DNA of 64,000 nucleotides, from the NCBI GenBank assembly GCA_025506515.1, contig CM046457.1, positions 3,262,870-3,326,869 of the forward strand, read 5' to 3'. How positions within the stretch are numbered: the first letter of the stretch is position 1; each line of letters starts with the position of its first letter. Position numbers and translations under genes: made by a program. Shown piece after piece: positions 35,871-48,330 of the stretch. The DNA is from Flaveria trinervia (taxonomy: Eukaryota; Streptophyta; Magnoliopsida; Asterales; Asteraceae). The notes beneath the pieces are model-generated. The model did no database searches and was not told the DNA's origin. It saw nothing but the letters and a program-made list of their open reading frames with translations.

Positions 35871-36200
35871 CCACACCGGTAGGCTTACATCTACACCATG
35901 ATTGAATTTTGTCCTATAAGATTTTCATCGAGGAACATTTCACAAAGAGATGGTCTGTGGATTCTAAATTAGTTCCACAAGCTTTACAAATCGTAGATGG
36001 GATTAGAACATTTCTTTTTGCTAGCGCCAAGAGGGATGGTATTCGCCCCTGAGCCGCACGCAAACAAAGGATGTGATCTTTATTGGGATCCAATTTAGCC
36101 AAACAAAGTTCATTATGGAAATAAAAAAATAGAGCTCTATTTTTTTATAAGAAGCCACCGAGAAAGAGCCTCCCGCCATCATCCCAAACCCAAACATACA
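35871..36200 (-). mobile_element. LINE fragment, right part of the split element
   Basis: 35914-36102 (minus) encodes a zf-RVT zinc-binding domain (CKACGTNLESTDHLF, with LALAKRNVLIPS before it). Upstream, up to ~36200, MAGGSFSVASYKKIE and LNWIPIKI are recognisable with a frameshift. Then homology ends, so the element is 5'-truncated, as is common for LINEs. Confidence 0.75.
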
Positions 36201-36589
36201 ATTACTAAAGCTCAAGTTTGCTACTTTGCTTTAGTATATATAATCAACTAACATATTACTAGATCTCAAGTTGATATAAATGAACATAAAATTAATTAAA
36301 AACATCATACTACTTAATTACAATAATAAATGACATTTGAAAAATATTAGATACTGCCATGAAGTTTTATACCAACATTTAGAGAAGTGTTTACAAGAGA
36401 CAAGTAATTAACTCATCAACATTGCTGGCCAACTTGTTATCTTAAACTGTATATCTCAAATAGACCCAATAACTAATTAAGGGTTTAGGGTTTAGGCCAA
36501 ATGACTGGACGGAGATACACTAACGATGGCTTAAAAAGAACAATGGACAATCAACAGATAATGTCGATCATTGGTGAAGGTGAACCCAA
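36201..36589. other. Spacer between two LINE copies
   Basis: AT-rich; no gene seen. Part may be the 5' UTR of the following LINE. Confidence 0.4.
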
Positions 36590-36604
36590 AAAGCCCAAAC
36601 GAAT

Positions 36605-37285
36605 TTTATGTCGATCAATATAAGGGGAATCTCCAATCCTAGAAAGTCAAACTGGATCAAGGGGATTAAAACTAGTCATGGTGTACACTTCATTTCTATT
36701 CAAGAAACAAAGCTTTGTCACTCATCAATATTTTGGTTTAATAAAATTTGGGGGTCTTAAAGTTTTATAACATACAATATGGAAGCTACTGGAAAATCGG
36801 GAGGTTTATTATGCATATGGAACCCTGCTGTCTTTCAAAAATCATCTGTTATAAAAGACAAATATTTTATCATAATCTCTAGGCTCTTATATGGATCTAG
36901 TGAGAAAATGAACATTGCCAACATTTATGCTCCAAATGATGCTTAATCTAGAAGATCCTTGTGGTCGACTCTTCTTCATTATATCCACTCCATTTCGGGT
37001 TTATGGATCCTCATGGGAGGATTTAGTGATGTGCACTCCCCCTGTTGAAAGAAAAAACTCAAAATTCATTCCCTCTAACGCGACATTTTTTAATCAGCTC
37101 ATCCAAGTTGTTGGTCTCTTTGAATATAACATGGGTGGAAGGCAATTCACTTACTTTTCTACTAGTGGAGATAAGTTAAGCAAGTTGGACAGGTTTTTTT
37201 GTATGCGGGAACTTCATGAACTTATGGTTATCTGCATCCCTTTTGGCTCTCAACCCTAAAGTATCTGATCATTGCCCTATTCTTC
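36605..37285 (+). pseudogene. LINE endonuclease domain
   Basis: APE-type endonuclease that would nick target DNA. ERKNSKFIPS, GGRQFTYFSTSGDKLSKLDR and SDHCPIL match conserved positions; the last contains the catalytic His. Frames shift near 36940 and 37260. Confidence 0.72.
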
Positions 37286-37536
37286 TATCCACGGTGGCCT
37301 CTGATTTAGGTCCAATTCTTTTTAAAGTCTTTAATTCTTGATTTAGGTCCAATTCTTTTAGTGGCTCTGCTGATCTTGCTTTAGCTACTAAGTTGAAATG
37401 GTTAAAACAAGGCACGAGGAAATGGATCAATGCTGATAAACAAATAAAGAACAAAGATTATTCTACCAATAGAAACATGGTAAATGCTATTGAGCTGATT
37501 ATTGAATCTAGAGCCCTTATTTTAGAGGAGTAGTAG

Positions 37537-38757
37537 TTGAGAATCGAGTGTAAGAGGTTCATGGCAAAGGTGCATCATTTAAACCAGCTTGACATCAAAC
37601 AAAAATCTCGGACTCGATGGGCTTGTGATGGCGATGAGAATTCAAGTTACTTTCACAGGATAATTAACGCAAACTTGAGTAATAACAGAATTAATGGTCT
37701 GCTGGTTGGTATTTACCGGATAACTATTCATAAAAAAGGCTTTTTCCTTTTTCTCAATCAAATTCCAAGAGCCTATGCGGTCTTGACCGAAGCTTTCTTG
37801 CCACAATCTTTCACACCTGTCAATCGCAAAGGCTAGTTGGACCTGGCTACAAGATGACTTTAAGAACCTGATGGCATTAATGGGATTGTGATGGTGACCG
37901 AGCAACCGGGCCTGATGGCATTAATTTTAATCTGCCCAAGAAATGTTGGACCTGGCTACAAGATGACTTTAAGAACCTCTTTGATAAATTTTACTCTTGT
38001 GAATCCATCCATCAGGCTTGCTCCTCCTCTTTCCTTACTCTTATTCCAAAGACCAAAGATTCGAGGAATTTTTCCGATTTTAGACCGATCAGTCTTATCG
38101 GTTGCATCCTTAAAGTTGTTTCAAAGGTTCTTGTTAACCGTCTGAAAAGTGTTCTACCTAGCTTAATCTCCAAAGAGCAATTTGTTTTCCTGGCTAAGAG
38201 GAGTATCTTGGATGGTCCTCTCATCCTAAATGAGTTGATATCATGGATGAAAAAATCCAAACGGAAAGGGCTGATCTTCAAAGTTGATTTAGAAAAGGCT
38301 TTTGACTCTTTAAATTAGGACTTTTTGGATGCAATAATGAATCAGATGAGCTTCCCAGCTAAATGGCGAAATTGGATAATGAAAATTTTTATCAACAGCT
38401 CGTGCTTCGGTTCTTATAAACAGGTCCCCATTAAGAGAGTTTGTTTGCCATAGAGGTTTGAGACAAGGGGATCCTTTATCGCCTTTTCTCTTCATCATTG
38501 CCATGGAGGCGTTATCAGGTATCATTAATAAAGCATGCTCACTTGGAATTTTTAGAAGCATAAAGATTACTAGTGAAGGGCCCACTTTATCACATTTTAT
38601 TTATGCTAATGATATTGTTTTTATTGGAGATTGGTGTAGATCAAATATAACAAACCTTAGGAGAATACTAAGGTGTTTCTTCCTATTCTATAGATTACAA
38701 ATAAATCCTTCAAAAAGTCAGTTGTTTGGTGTAGGTATTCAAGACCAAGATCTTTGA
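37537..38757 (+). pseudogene. LINE reverse transcriptase
   Basis: Motifs in order: FRPISLIGCILKVVSKVLVN, EQFVFLAKRSILDG, IFKVDLEKAFDSLN (catalytic Asp), stop TAG at 38316-38318 where Trp is usual, RQGDPLSPFLFIIAMEALS, then FIYANDIVFIGDW. The active-site FADD/YADD is YAND here, so a catalytic Asp is lost. A 34-base duplication lies at 37836/37945. Confidence 0.85.
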
Positions 38758-39456
38758 GATATGGCAGATCTTATTCATTACAAAAATGGATCTATCCCTT
38801 TTAAATACCTCAGGCTACAAGTAGGAGCTAACATGAACTTGTAAAAAAATTGGAACCCAGTGATCGAGACCTTTTGAAAGTGCTTATCAATCTGGAAAGC
38901 AAAGAATCTCTCATTCGGAGGACGGATTACTTTAATAAAATCAGTCTTAAACGCTTTGCCAACTTACTATTTTTCTTTTTATCGTGCCCCTATCCGAGTA
39001 ATTAAATGTTTAGACTGAAACCGTAGGACTTATTTATGGGGTGGAGCATCTGATACGACTAAAACTAATTGGGTTGCATGGAATGAGTTGATTAAAGACA
39101 AAGAATACAGTGGGTTAGGCCTCGGCTCTTTGAACAACTCTAATCAAACCATGCTTGCCAAATAGTGGTGGAGATTTAAAGTTGATAAAGGTGGGCTGTG
39201 GAGAAAAGTTATATGGTCCATTCACCAAAGCTTTCATTCCTCAAATTTCATCGCCGTCAAATTAACTATTCCTGGGCCGTGGAAACAAATCATACAAATC
39301 TCTAAAGACTTATCACAAATGGGGATAAATCTTGCGACGTCCATAAAAGGTATACCTGGATGTGGAGGTGGCATTATGTTTTGGATAGATTATTGGATTG
39401 GTTCAGAGCCACTATCCTTCACATTTCCTTCACTTTTCTCCCATGAGTCTACAAAC

Positions 39457-41727
39457 TGTAACATCCAACTCATTTTCAAATTATAAATCCAGACTCAAAT
39501 CCATTTGAGTAAATTTTGTAAATCAAAGATATTGTTTAGTTATTTTATTTATTTTTGTGTTAAAAAAATAATAAATGTGTCACTTAGTTAATTTAACTAA
39601 AACTCTATAATTTATAAAAATAATTTTAATAGGTTAACATTTATAAGATTTTAAATAATCAATAAAAATAAACAATCAATTGCAAAGTTTTTGTGAGTTT
39701 ATAAAATCTATATTGATTGTATAAAAAAACTAAGATGATTATATTAAAATTAGGTTTTAATATATTTAAAGTTTAAATTGTAATGATTCTATTAATTATT
39801 ATTTTATTTAAGTTTATATTTATTTTAAATTCCAATCATAGCCCCTTTTTGACAGACTTATAACTCATCATTAACACCATTCATAACCTCCTTCTAACCT
39901 CAACTATAAAAGCAAGCTTTAGGCCTCATTTTTCATTTGCTTATTCTCTAAAAATGTCACTAACAAACATTTCTTTCATCCTTTGGTTTTGATCAATTTC
40001 AAAAATTTTCTTTTACAAGCAATTTCAAGAAGTTTCTAATACTAAGGTAATCTCATATTGAGTTTACAGTATGTATTTTTACATTGTTTCAATCATTCTA
40101 ACATCCAATTGTTCTCATAACTTTATGTTTTTATTTTTATTCTTTCTTCTACTAAATCTCTTTTAATTATAATTATTATCATTTGATCACTAATCTTCTA
40201 AAATTCACTAACCTTATAACAATCACTAACATTTTTAAATCAAGCTAACAATACATAAACATAAACAAAGAATCACATTTGCATATAGACGGTTATGCCG
40301 CCGCATTTGGTTATTCCACAAAATTATTTCTCTAAATGATGTCTATGAAAAAGTATTTGAATATTTTTTATAACTCAAATGAAATCTAATATACCATATA
40401 TCGACATATTAAATTTTGTTCTAGTCTGTTCATTCTTTAACAAATTTAAAAGAGCACATAAGTGCCTTGCTAAAATTTTGACATAATATAGTCTAACATC
40501 AACTAACCATTAGTTAGTCATAACAAACTAAATTTTAGTAAACTCAGGCTCCAATATTAATTCATCGAATTACCTTTTTAACGATAGTTTATACGTCTTC
40601 AAACTCAATCGGACGACTCAACAATAGCCTTCACAAGATAAATACGTATTTCAGCACCTTCTGTCTTGTGCTGTTGTTTTGACTTATTTACGGGTCTTTT
40701 CAAAAAACATTTCTAAACAAAAGTTGTCAGGGAGACTCTAAACTAGTTAACTGTAATTTTTTATAACTTTTTGAAACCGTTTGATATTTTTAAAACCTTT
40801 TCAAACACGTATCAAACATTCTGTCCAGAATCTAAAACTGGTGCTATAATCCCTTTTCAATATATCGTTCAATTTTTGGCATTCTGTGAACATCCTAACT
40901 TTTTGTAATGAATTACAACATCAAGTTATAGTTTTTCTTTTTATCATTTAGAACTTCAACTTTGACTCTTGAACATCCAACCTTTCTTATGAACCGTACA
41001 ACTATCATTATACAATGTGAGTATTCATAACCCTTTTTATGTGTTTTATATTTTGGGGAAATCATGTGTTTCTGTATTCAATCATTAATATTATTTTTAA
41101 TCTGTTTCATTCTAAATTCAATTCTAGACATGTTATGTTATTACTTGCAATTATGTGTTCGTAGTTAGATAAACTTTATAACACAATCATTAATTCATGC
41201 AACCACGGTAATAATGATAGATCTATTGGTTTGACAACCCACCTCATTTGTTTAATTAGGTGGTGATTGGAACCGGAATTATTCATTCTATAAGGCTTCG
41301 TCCGCGGACCGAGTCAATTCAGTCATTAGGTTTGATTGTGTTGGTTTGTCTTTCATGTTACACTATTGCATTATAAGTCTTGACATTGACATGTGAATTG
41401 AATTGTTTTCAATCTATTTAACCAATCTATATGTGTATTCAAACCTGTGTTTACTCACCGGCTAATTCGTTAGCTGACTCGTTCCCTCTCACATGATTTC
41501 AGGAATGAAGATTAGTGGACTTCTAAATGCACACTTAGAATTTAGACTTAGTCAAAGTAAAAAACAAAATTCATTATGTTATTAATTGATTTGTATTGTA
41601 TTGATTGATTAGTATTATTCAATAAAAATGACATTTAATATTATTTCAACTTATTAAATTCTGAGCTATGAACAATCGATTTACATTCGTCCGCCCCGAT
41701 GATTCCGCTGTCGGTCGGGGTGTGACA
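39457..41727 (+). mobile_element. LTR-like element inserted in the LINE
   Basis: TGTAACATCCAA...GTCGGGGTGTGACA, 2271 bases, no ORF. Flanks CAAAC (left) and AAACC (right) share only AAAC, so the target duplication is imperfect. It keeps a GTGAGTATTCATAACC block, TAGATCTATTGG and a TTTCAGGAA segment in the same order as the 2.6 kb chromovirus LTRs, so it is probably a distant solo LTR of that group. Confidence 0.75.
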
Positions 41728-42066
41728 AAACCTATGCCCCATTGACAAAAGGCTTCACTGGGTTAATGGGGTTTTAGTTGTGACTTTTAATTGGAAGCGG
41801 AATATCCTCAATCCAGTTGAACTTGGCGAGTAACCCAGCTCACCAACTTGCTAAAGACATTAGATATTACTCAAGACATGGATCAGTGGTCATGGATTGT
41901 TGATGGCACAGGGATCTTCTTCGTAAAAAGTATAAAAAGCAAGATTTGTATGAATAATTTGGTTGCTCTAGAATCACTCTTTTCATGGAACAGTTGGGTT
42001 CCTCTAAAAGTTAATTTCCTTGCTTGGCGAACAGAAGAGATCGTCTTCCAACCTTGGTCTCGCTAG

Positions 42067-42754
42067 CCAAAAGAAGTACCAACATTTAATTTGTCTAATA
42101 TAAAAAAATATTTAAATTATTAGTTTTAAAAATATTACTGAATGTATTTTTGTTTCCAAGAAGTACCACTGTTAAATTATTGAATGTAGTTTAAATCTAA
42201 AGAAAGATCATTTAATTTATTTTGGTTCTCAGAAATAACAATTGCTTGAATAACAATTAATATAAGACCTACACAAAACCTCTTTTCCAATTGATATTCT
42301 TTCTTCCTTGTTTGTATTTTACAATAAACTAAATGCAGACCAGTCAATCAAAAAAAAACAAAAAACAAAGAGAAGAACAGAAGAACAAAAGAACAAAGGT
42401 CTTGCAAAGAAAGAAGACATGTATATTTTTATTTCTTGTTAACCATCTTTTTCTCTTTTCATCTACGCTCTTCAATAACCAACGTTTTTTTCTTAAATCC
42501 CTTCATAAGGCTTTAGCAAGTATATAATGAGTATAATTTAAAGTTAATTTTTTAGTCATTGATCATAAAAAATTTCATAAATGTCGGTGTGAAAAACTCT
42601 TAGGGGTTGCTTAGGTTATAATTACATACATTGTACGTATTTTTTTCATGAGGTCAGTTGACACCCAACCTAGGGCTCTAGGTCTGCCCTTGGGCGGCCT
42701 TGCATCTTGCTTGTCTCATCTATACTCGATAAAATTGTTTAAAAATAATTGGAT
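42067..42754. other. Gene-free stretch right of the LINE
   Basis: AT-rich; GGCTCTAGGTCTGCCC-type sequence near 42680 looks like the end of an old DNA element. No gene seen. Confidence 0.4.
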
Positions 42755-43005
42755 AAAGAATGGATCTTAAGAAAACCACAATTTTATGTGAAAACTAAAG
42801 AAACCAATGAAACCAACCATATAATTTAGAAATTTGTATCACCACCCTTAATATTTGTGTACGCACAGATATATATAAATTAGGGTATTGATCAAATGAT
42901 AAACCTTAGCACTGTTTTACATATACGTCACATATGTGTTACGTATATATAACCGTTTTTTATTCGACATAGTGTTATGTGTACGTAATACTTTTCATTC
43001 TTATA
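42755..43005 (+). repeat. Dispersed repeat shared with 63768-64000
   Basis: Both loci carry GGATC(T/C)TAAGAAAAC, TTATGTGAAAACTAAA, CATATAAT, then TATACGTCACATAT and CATAGTGTTA(T/C)GTGTAC in order. Type unknown; a non-autonomous DNA element is likely. Confidence 0.65.
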
Positions 43006-43978
43006 TTTTTGTTCAACATATATGTAATAAAAACTTAAATAACTTTTTTAACAATTAAAATAACAAAAAATTATAAATTATGTTATTGGTTTACATGGTT
43101 TTATTTGATTTTCACATAACTATTGGCTTTTTCAGGAACCCTCATCTAGTTGGATATTCATATAAATGTTGTAAAATCAAAATCGCCCCTCTCTCTTATC
43201 CGCGACACCATCACCACCTTCTACCCTCGACCACCCTTTGCACATTGTCACAACCATCTTCGACCTCACCATCTCTTCCTCTCCAACCATATGAACGAGC
43301 TTTGAAATCGACTATAAGAATACTTGGTTTCTAAAGAAGAAATGATTTGTGTTAAATTGAAATCAAATTTGTCTATAGTACCGTCATCACCAACATCTTA
43401 ATCGGGTGAATTTCTCAACCCTTTGTCTTCCTTTTATAACATAGGATTTGGTTTTTCACAAAGCTTCTAGGGTTAGGTCATGATAGCAACCTTAAATTTT
43501 TTTTTTTGGTTCGGGACTAGAGTTACGATTATTCGATTTTGTAGTTTTAAGAAGACATGGTGATGAATTTCTATGCACCTAATGAATTTGAGCAAATAAG
43601 ATTGAACGTGAAACCTGAAAAGGTATACTTTTCTAAATAAATCTAATTTTTTGTCCCATTAAATTGTATTCACCAATAAATCATTAATGCTTTAGTGTAG
43701 TTGGGAAGTCATATCTAATAAATGCATTTTACATGTTTTATATATTTTTATTCTTCAACATCCAACATGAATCAAATTGTAAGTTGAGTTGATGGTTTAA
43801 AGTATCTGAGTTGACGAGTAGTTGGATTGAATAGATGAATAAAACATAGCTTTCGTATTTATTTATATGAAATATATCAACTCTAGCAAAGAACACTTCA
43901 ATTTGTGTCGTGTTTAAGGTCGTCTTGTTCAAAGTTTATTTGTAAACATATATATGAGCATTATCATATTACTTAGTG
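43006..43978. other. Gene-free stretch
   Basis: Short open frames here show no domain I recognise and have low-complexity His/Pro/Ser composition. No gene is called. Confidence 0.4.
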
Positions 43979-43979
43979 C

Positions 43980-44100
43980 ACTACAAGAATTTAAACAGTT
44001 TCAAACGGCGAATGTAGCCGCTATGCACCCCATAGGTCGTTGGGATGACTTGTAGCAATGACACGTAACCAATAAAGGGTTCGTCACTATAAGGTAAAAA
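43980..44100 (+). mobile_element. CACTA-type transposon end
   Basis: CACTACAAGAATTT followed by AAACGGCGAATGTAGCCGCT matches the form of plant CACTA (En/Spm) termini, which open CACTACAAGAAA and carry short subterminal repeats. I found no opposite end, so this is a remnant. Confidence 0.5.
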
Positions 44101-44879
44101 GGTATCAGTGTAAGATCATTCCACAATTTTAGTTATGGTAAAACATAAATATATAAATATTTAATATATAGGATTTCATCTATCGGCCCAACGTGTAATC
44201 ATGGATCACCCTAATAGTTAATTTTTGAGTTTAAATACAACTTTTTTGAACGTTCAATGTATAATTATTAAGTTCGGTCACCCGGGTAAACTCATTGGGG
44301 AAATGCCACCTATGCCCGCGAACACAGACAACGTTGGTGATCTGGCTCACCCATCATTTTAAGAGAAACCCACCACCCAAAGACCCACTGTGGTAAAACT
44401 ATTGGTCCACTATTGTAAAACCGTTAACCCACTTGAAGCATATTACATCTAGTGAGACTTCAATTCATGATCTTTACTTTGGAAAGTTATGGTTCAAACC
44501 TAAAAATAGTTTTTGTTGTGTGTTTTTTTAATATTTCTTTTAAGTTTTATTATTGGCCAGATATAATAAAGTAACTATGATATTTCACAATTTAAATAAC
44601 GTTTGATTTCTAATACAAATTGCAATGATTAAAGTATTATAATAATACTACAAATAAACCAAGCTAACTAAGAATCATCATCAATTTCATTACTTGGATC
44701 TTGCTCTTGACTTGACCGACATAATCTTTTTTTCAAGCTCACATGTTTTAGATCATTATCTCTTATTGTATCTGGGCCATCTGGTGAATATTTTCTTGAA
44801 TTTTACTATATTTTGAGGTGGATATACATGAAACTATCAACACCACAAATCAAGTCAACAATTAATTGCACATTCTCTT
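44101..44879. other. Gene-free stretch, possibly CACTA interior
   Basis: No coding match; AT-rich. Might be left over from the element whose end lies at 43980. Confidence 0.35.
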
Positions 44880-46350
44880 TCCAATTAGGTGGATATACAT
44901 CGAACCAATCCAATAACCGACCCCAATGGTCTCCTCGACCCAATCACAACAGTAACAATCGCCCACCTCGAAACAGTAACACTTATTGCTACTATTGTAA
45001 CATTCCTGGACTTGACACCAAGGATTGTCGAAAACTTAGTCGCTTCTTAAAAGAACACAATGTCTCTTCAACCAACAATAACCCGATGGTCAACTACACC
45101 GCTCCTCAACACACGACTCCAAACCCGTCATGGATGTGGGACTCCAGTGCATCCAACACCACCGCGAACAACAACCAACCGTTTCCCGTTCTTTCCGAAT
45201 ACGGAGGACCCGATGAGATCGTGCTAGGTGATGGTAAAACTCTCCATATAACTCATATTGCTCAAACAACCATTCTGACTAACTCACGACCACTCCTTTT
45301 AAATCATATTTTAATTGCTCCAAACATTCAAAATAATCTTATTTCCGTTGTCAAAGTTTGTCGTACTAATCGTGTTTCTGTTGAATTCTTTCCTTACCAT
45401 TAAGGATCTAAGCACGGGGTCACCTCTCATGCAGGGAGTAAACGTCAATGATGTCTACTATGGACCAATCTCCTCACCACCTCAAGTCAACAACACCCAA
45501 ACCAACTCTCTTCTCATGTGGCACCACATACTCGGACATCCATCATTTCAAGTGTTTAAGTCTTTAATTTCTAGAATAGGACTTCATTGTACTAAGGTGA
45601 CTCATGATTCGTTTCATTGTATGTTGTGTTCTTTAAATAAAAGCCACAAACTACCTTTTGGCAAAAAATTCCTTTGTTGCTACTCGACCATTACAACTCC
45701 TCTACTCGGACGTTTGGGGTCCCGTTAAAACGTCAATTGATGGTTTTAAATACTATGTCATCTTCGTTGACTATTTTTCCAAATACATTTGGCTATACCC
45801 AATTAAACACAAATCCGATGTTAAAATTATTTTAACACCACCATTATCTCTTTATTTACCGACAACGGGGGTGAATATGTGGGTCTTTCCACATACCTTG
45901 CCTCCCAAGGCATTTCTCACTTTACTACACCACGCCACACACCGGAACAAACGGTGTTGCCGAACGACGTCATCGGCATGTCGTTGAAACCGGCCTTGCT
46001 CTACTTCACTACTCGCACTTACCACAACATTTTTGGTCCCACACCTTCCAAACTGCAACCCATTTAATCAATCGTTTGCCTACACCCATTCTTAACAACA
46101 AATCTCCTTACGATATGCTATTCAAAAACGCACCCACCTATTCCAAGCTTAAACCTTTTGGTTGCCTTTGCTACCCATGGCTACGACCATATGCCCCTTC
46201 CAAACTCCACTCTCATTCCTCGGCATGCATATTTCTTGGGTACTACTCCTCCAAATCGGCATTTAAGTGTTATGACCCTACCACTCACAAACTATACCAT
46301 TCTCGCCATGTTGAATTCATCCCACATATTTTTCCATAAAAAAACACGAC
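44880..46350 (+). pseudogene. Copia polyprotein fragment (gag end to integrase)
   Basis: Degenerate knuckle CYYCNIPGLDTKDC (His replaced by Asp), protease WMWDSSAS where DSGA(T/S) is usual, pre-integrase MWHHILGHPSFQVFKSL and CSLNKSHKLPFGK, integrase LLYSDVWGP and YTDNGGEY-like residues, and AERRHRH-like Glu region in other frames, then SPYDMLFKNAP and FGCLCYPW. It ends before RT. At least four frameshifts. A different Copia lineage from the 6138 element. Confidence 0.82.
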
Positions 46351-46434
46351 CTCCAACCCACAAAAATGTCCTTTGACACTTTTCTATACACCCACCAGTC
46401 TAACACCCAACCCCAAACCCCACCGGACTAGATG

Positions 46435-46615
46435 TGTACAACCGGTTTGGAGCCCAAACCGGTTCGGGTTCCAAACCGAAACCGGTTTGGTCAAAATTGA
46501 TCAAAACCGGTTTGGCCCAAACTGGTTCGGGTTCAAACTGGTTTCAAAGGCAAAAAACCCAACCCTATCAAACCGGTTTGGGTCGGTTTGGAACCGGTTC
46601 GGGCCCAAACCAGTT
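46435..46615. repeat. AAACCGGTT(T/C)GGG subterminal repeats
   Basis: About ten variants of AAACCGGTTTGG, CCCAAACC and TTCGGGTTC in both orientations, the pattern of subterminal transposase-binding repeats in plant hAT elements. Confidence 0.65.
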
Positions 46616-46689
46616 TTTTTTTTTGAAATTTGGATTTTTGTTATATTCAAAGAAAATTTTAAACTTTTTATTAAAAAATAAAATAATTT

Positions 46690-46960
46690 ATATAATTTAA
46701 ACAATTTATAACATTTATAAACATTTAAATAATTTATACATTTAGACAATTTAAACATTTATAAACATATATATATATACTATTTATAAACATTATAAAC
46801 AATTTAAGCATTTAAACAATTTATAACATTTATAAACAATTTAAACATTTAAACAGTTTATAACATTTGTAAACATTTAAAACATTTAAACAATTTAAAC
46901 ATTTAAACAAATATATAAAACATTTATAAAATTTAAATAGCATACAAGGATAAATAAAAT
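46690..46960. repeat. AT-rich AACATTTATAAAC array
   Basis: Irregular repeats of AACATTTAAACAATTTATAA between the hAT coding region and its end. Confidence 0.7.
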
Positions 46961-48330
46961 ATTTAAAACTAAACATTTAACATAGTCGTTTCTTCGTTCG
47001 TATTATACTTGTACGCTTATTCCTCGCTACCAGAACCGGAACTGTTACGAAGGTAGTCATCATATGCCGTTTCATCATCGGTCATTCCTGGTGTCAATCC
47101 GCTCTCTACCTCGTCCTCATATAATTTTGCTTCGTATTCCAGTTCTCCTTCAAGTGAACGTTTGTCTTGTACTCTTTCCGCGGCATCCAAGTAATCTTTC
47201 AAGCAAATTGACATTTCAACTGCTTGTGGAGTGAGTCGAGTTCGTCTTTTGATATAACCCTAGCACTAACAGAAAAAGCAGATTCCGAAGTTACCGTAGA
47301 AGCTTGGACGGTTAGTAAATCTCGGGCCATGGTGGATAGGATGGGAAATTGATCTTCCTTACCTTTCCACCAAGCCAACAAGTCAAAATTTTTAAAATCT
47401 TGTGGAGTCATGATCGATAAAAGTTTGTAAGACCATACCTCCCGAGTTCACTACTCGGAGTGTTACCACGTTGACGTTTATTACATTCATCCCTTAAAAT
47501 ATTATATAAAACAAACATTGGATCATTCGAAGTTTCGGCATTTGCCGCATGCCTTAAAGCGTCATGGATTTGTGATGTTTTCTCGTATTTTAATAAATAA
47601 ACATCATACATTTATTCTAATTGTTTGTTAAAAGTAGCTTTTAAAATTTTACTATACATTGGGTTACCAACTTCTAAATCCAAATTAAAAGTAATTTTAT
47701 CAAGTAAAGTTTCAACCCCCGATAAATTTAAACACGGGTTAAAGCAGCGGCACATGTAATAAAGGGAGGCATTTCTTTAAAATACTTTATAAGTTTTTCT
47801 TTCATTGGGGGTATCATATCGGAATAAGGTCTACCCCTACACGATAATTCATTTAATTTTGAAGTCATTAAATAAATTTGATAAAGTACTAACGGACTCG
47901 TTGGGTAATAAACTCCAAAAAGACACATAGTTGTGTTTTTAAAATTTTAAAGCATTTTTGTTACTTCTTCGATAATGGCCCAACCCGATGGATGGTAAGA
48001 ATTTGCATTTCCCCAACTTACCAAACTATTATGAAAGGCTATTAAACTTTCTTTTTGTTCAATAGCCTTTTCAAACATGTTACAAGTGGAATTCTATCGT
48101 GTTGGTACGTCCCAATTCGGGCCTAAACCATTTGGTATTTGCGTCTTTACAAAACTTACGATATTTAGTATATCTTTGGTTATTACTAAAAATATCACCA
48201 AATAGTAGTCATAAAGATAGCATGAAAAACATTCTTCTGTGCTTCCTGGATGGACCAGAAATTTGAATGTTTAGGAGTTCTTCCACCGTGAAGAACAGGT
48301 CATTTGAAGCTTTACACCATCTGAATACCA

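Larger units (their letters stand above)
36590..42066 (+). mobile_element. LINE-type non-LTR retrotransposon, dead, split by an LTR element
   Basis: Reads in order: endonuclease start (RGISNPRKSNWIKG and SIQETKLC, 36605-36720), endonuclease core and SDHCPIL (36915-37285), linker (WACDGDENSSYFHRIINANL, ~37618), RT (37980-38757), post-RT region to 39456, insertion 39457-41727, then the WSWIVDGTG and LKVNFLAWR zf-RVT segment to 42066. Many stops and frameshifts occur. No 3' poly(A) was located. Confidence 0.82.
46430..48330 (-). mobile_element. hAT transposon relic
   Basis: Minus strand. 47199-47411 encodes the hAT dimerisation domain (FPILSTMARDLLTVQ, TSESAFSVSARVI). 47408-47928 covers the RNase H-like C-terminal region (FKEMPPFITCAAALTR). 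Further 5' sequence with stops continues to about 48130. Its 3' side ends in CCGGTT-rich repeats at 46435-46620 and a TGTGTACAACCGG terminus-like sequence. The transposase is broken by stops; the other end was not located. Confidence 0.78.

Noticed and set aside
36479..36496. GGGTTTAGGGTTTAGG, telomere-like
   Set aside because: Only about two and a half units; short runs like this are common by chance and near plant promoters.
43080..43334. 84-residue open frame with HHHH and Pro/Ser stretches
   Set aside because: No start context, domain, or splice continuation; low-complexity composition.
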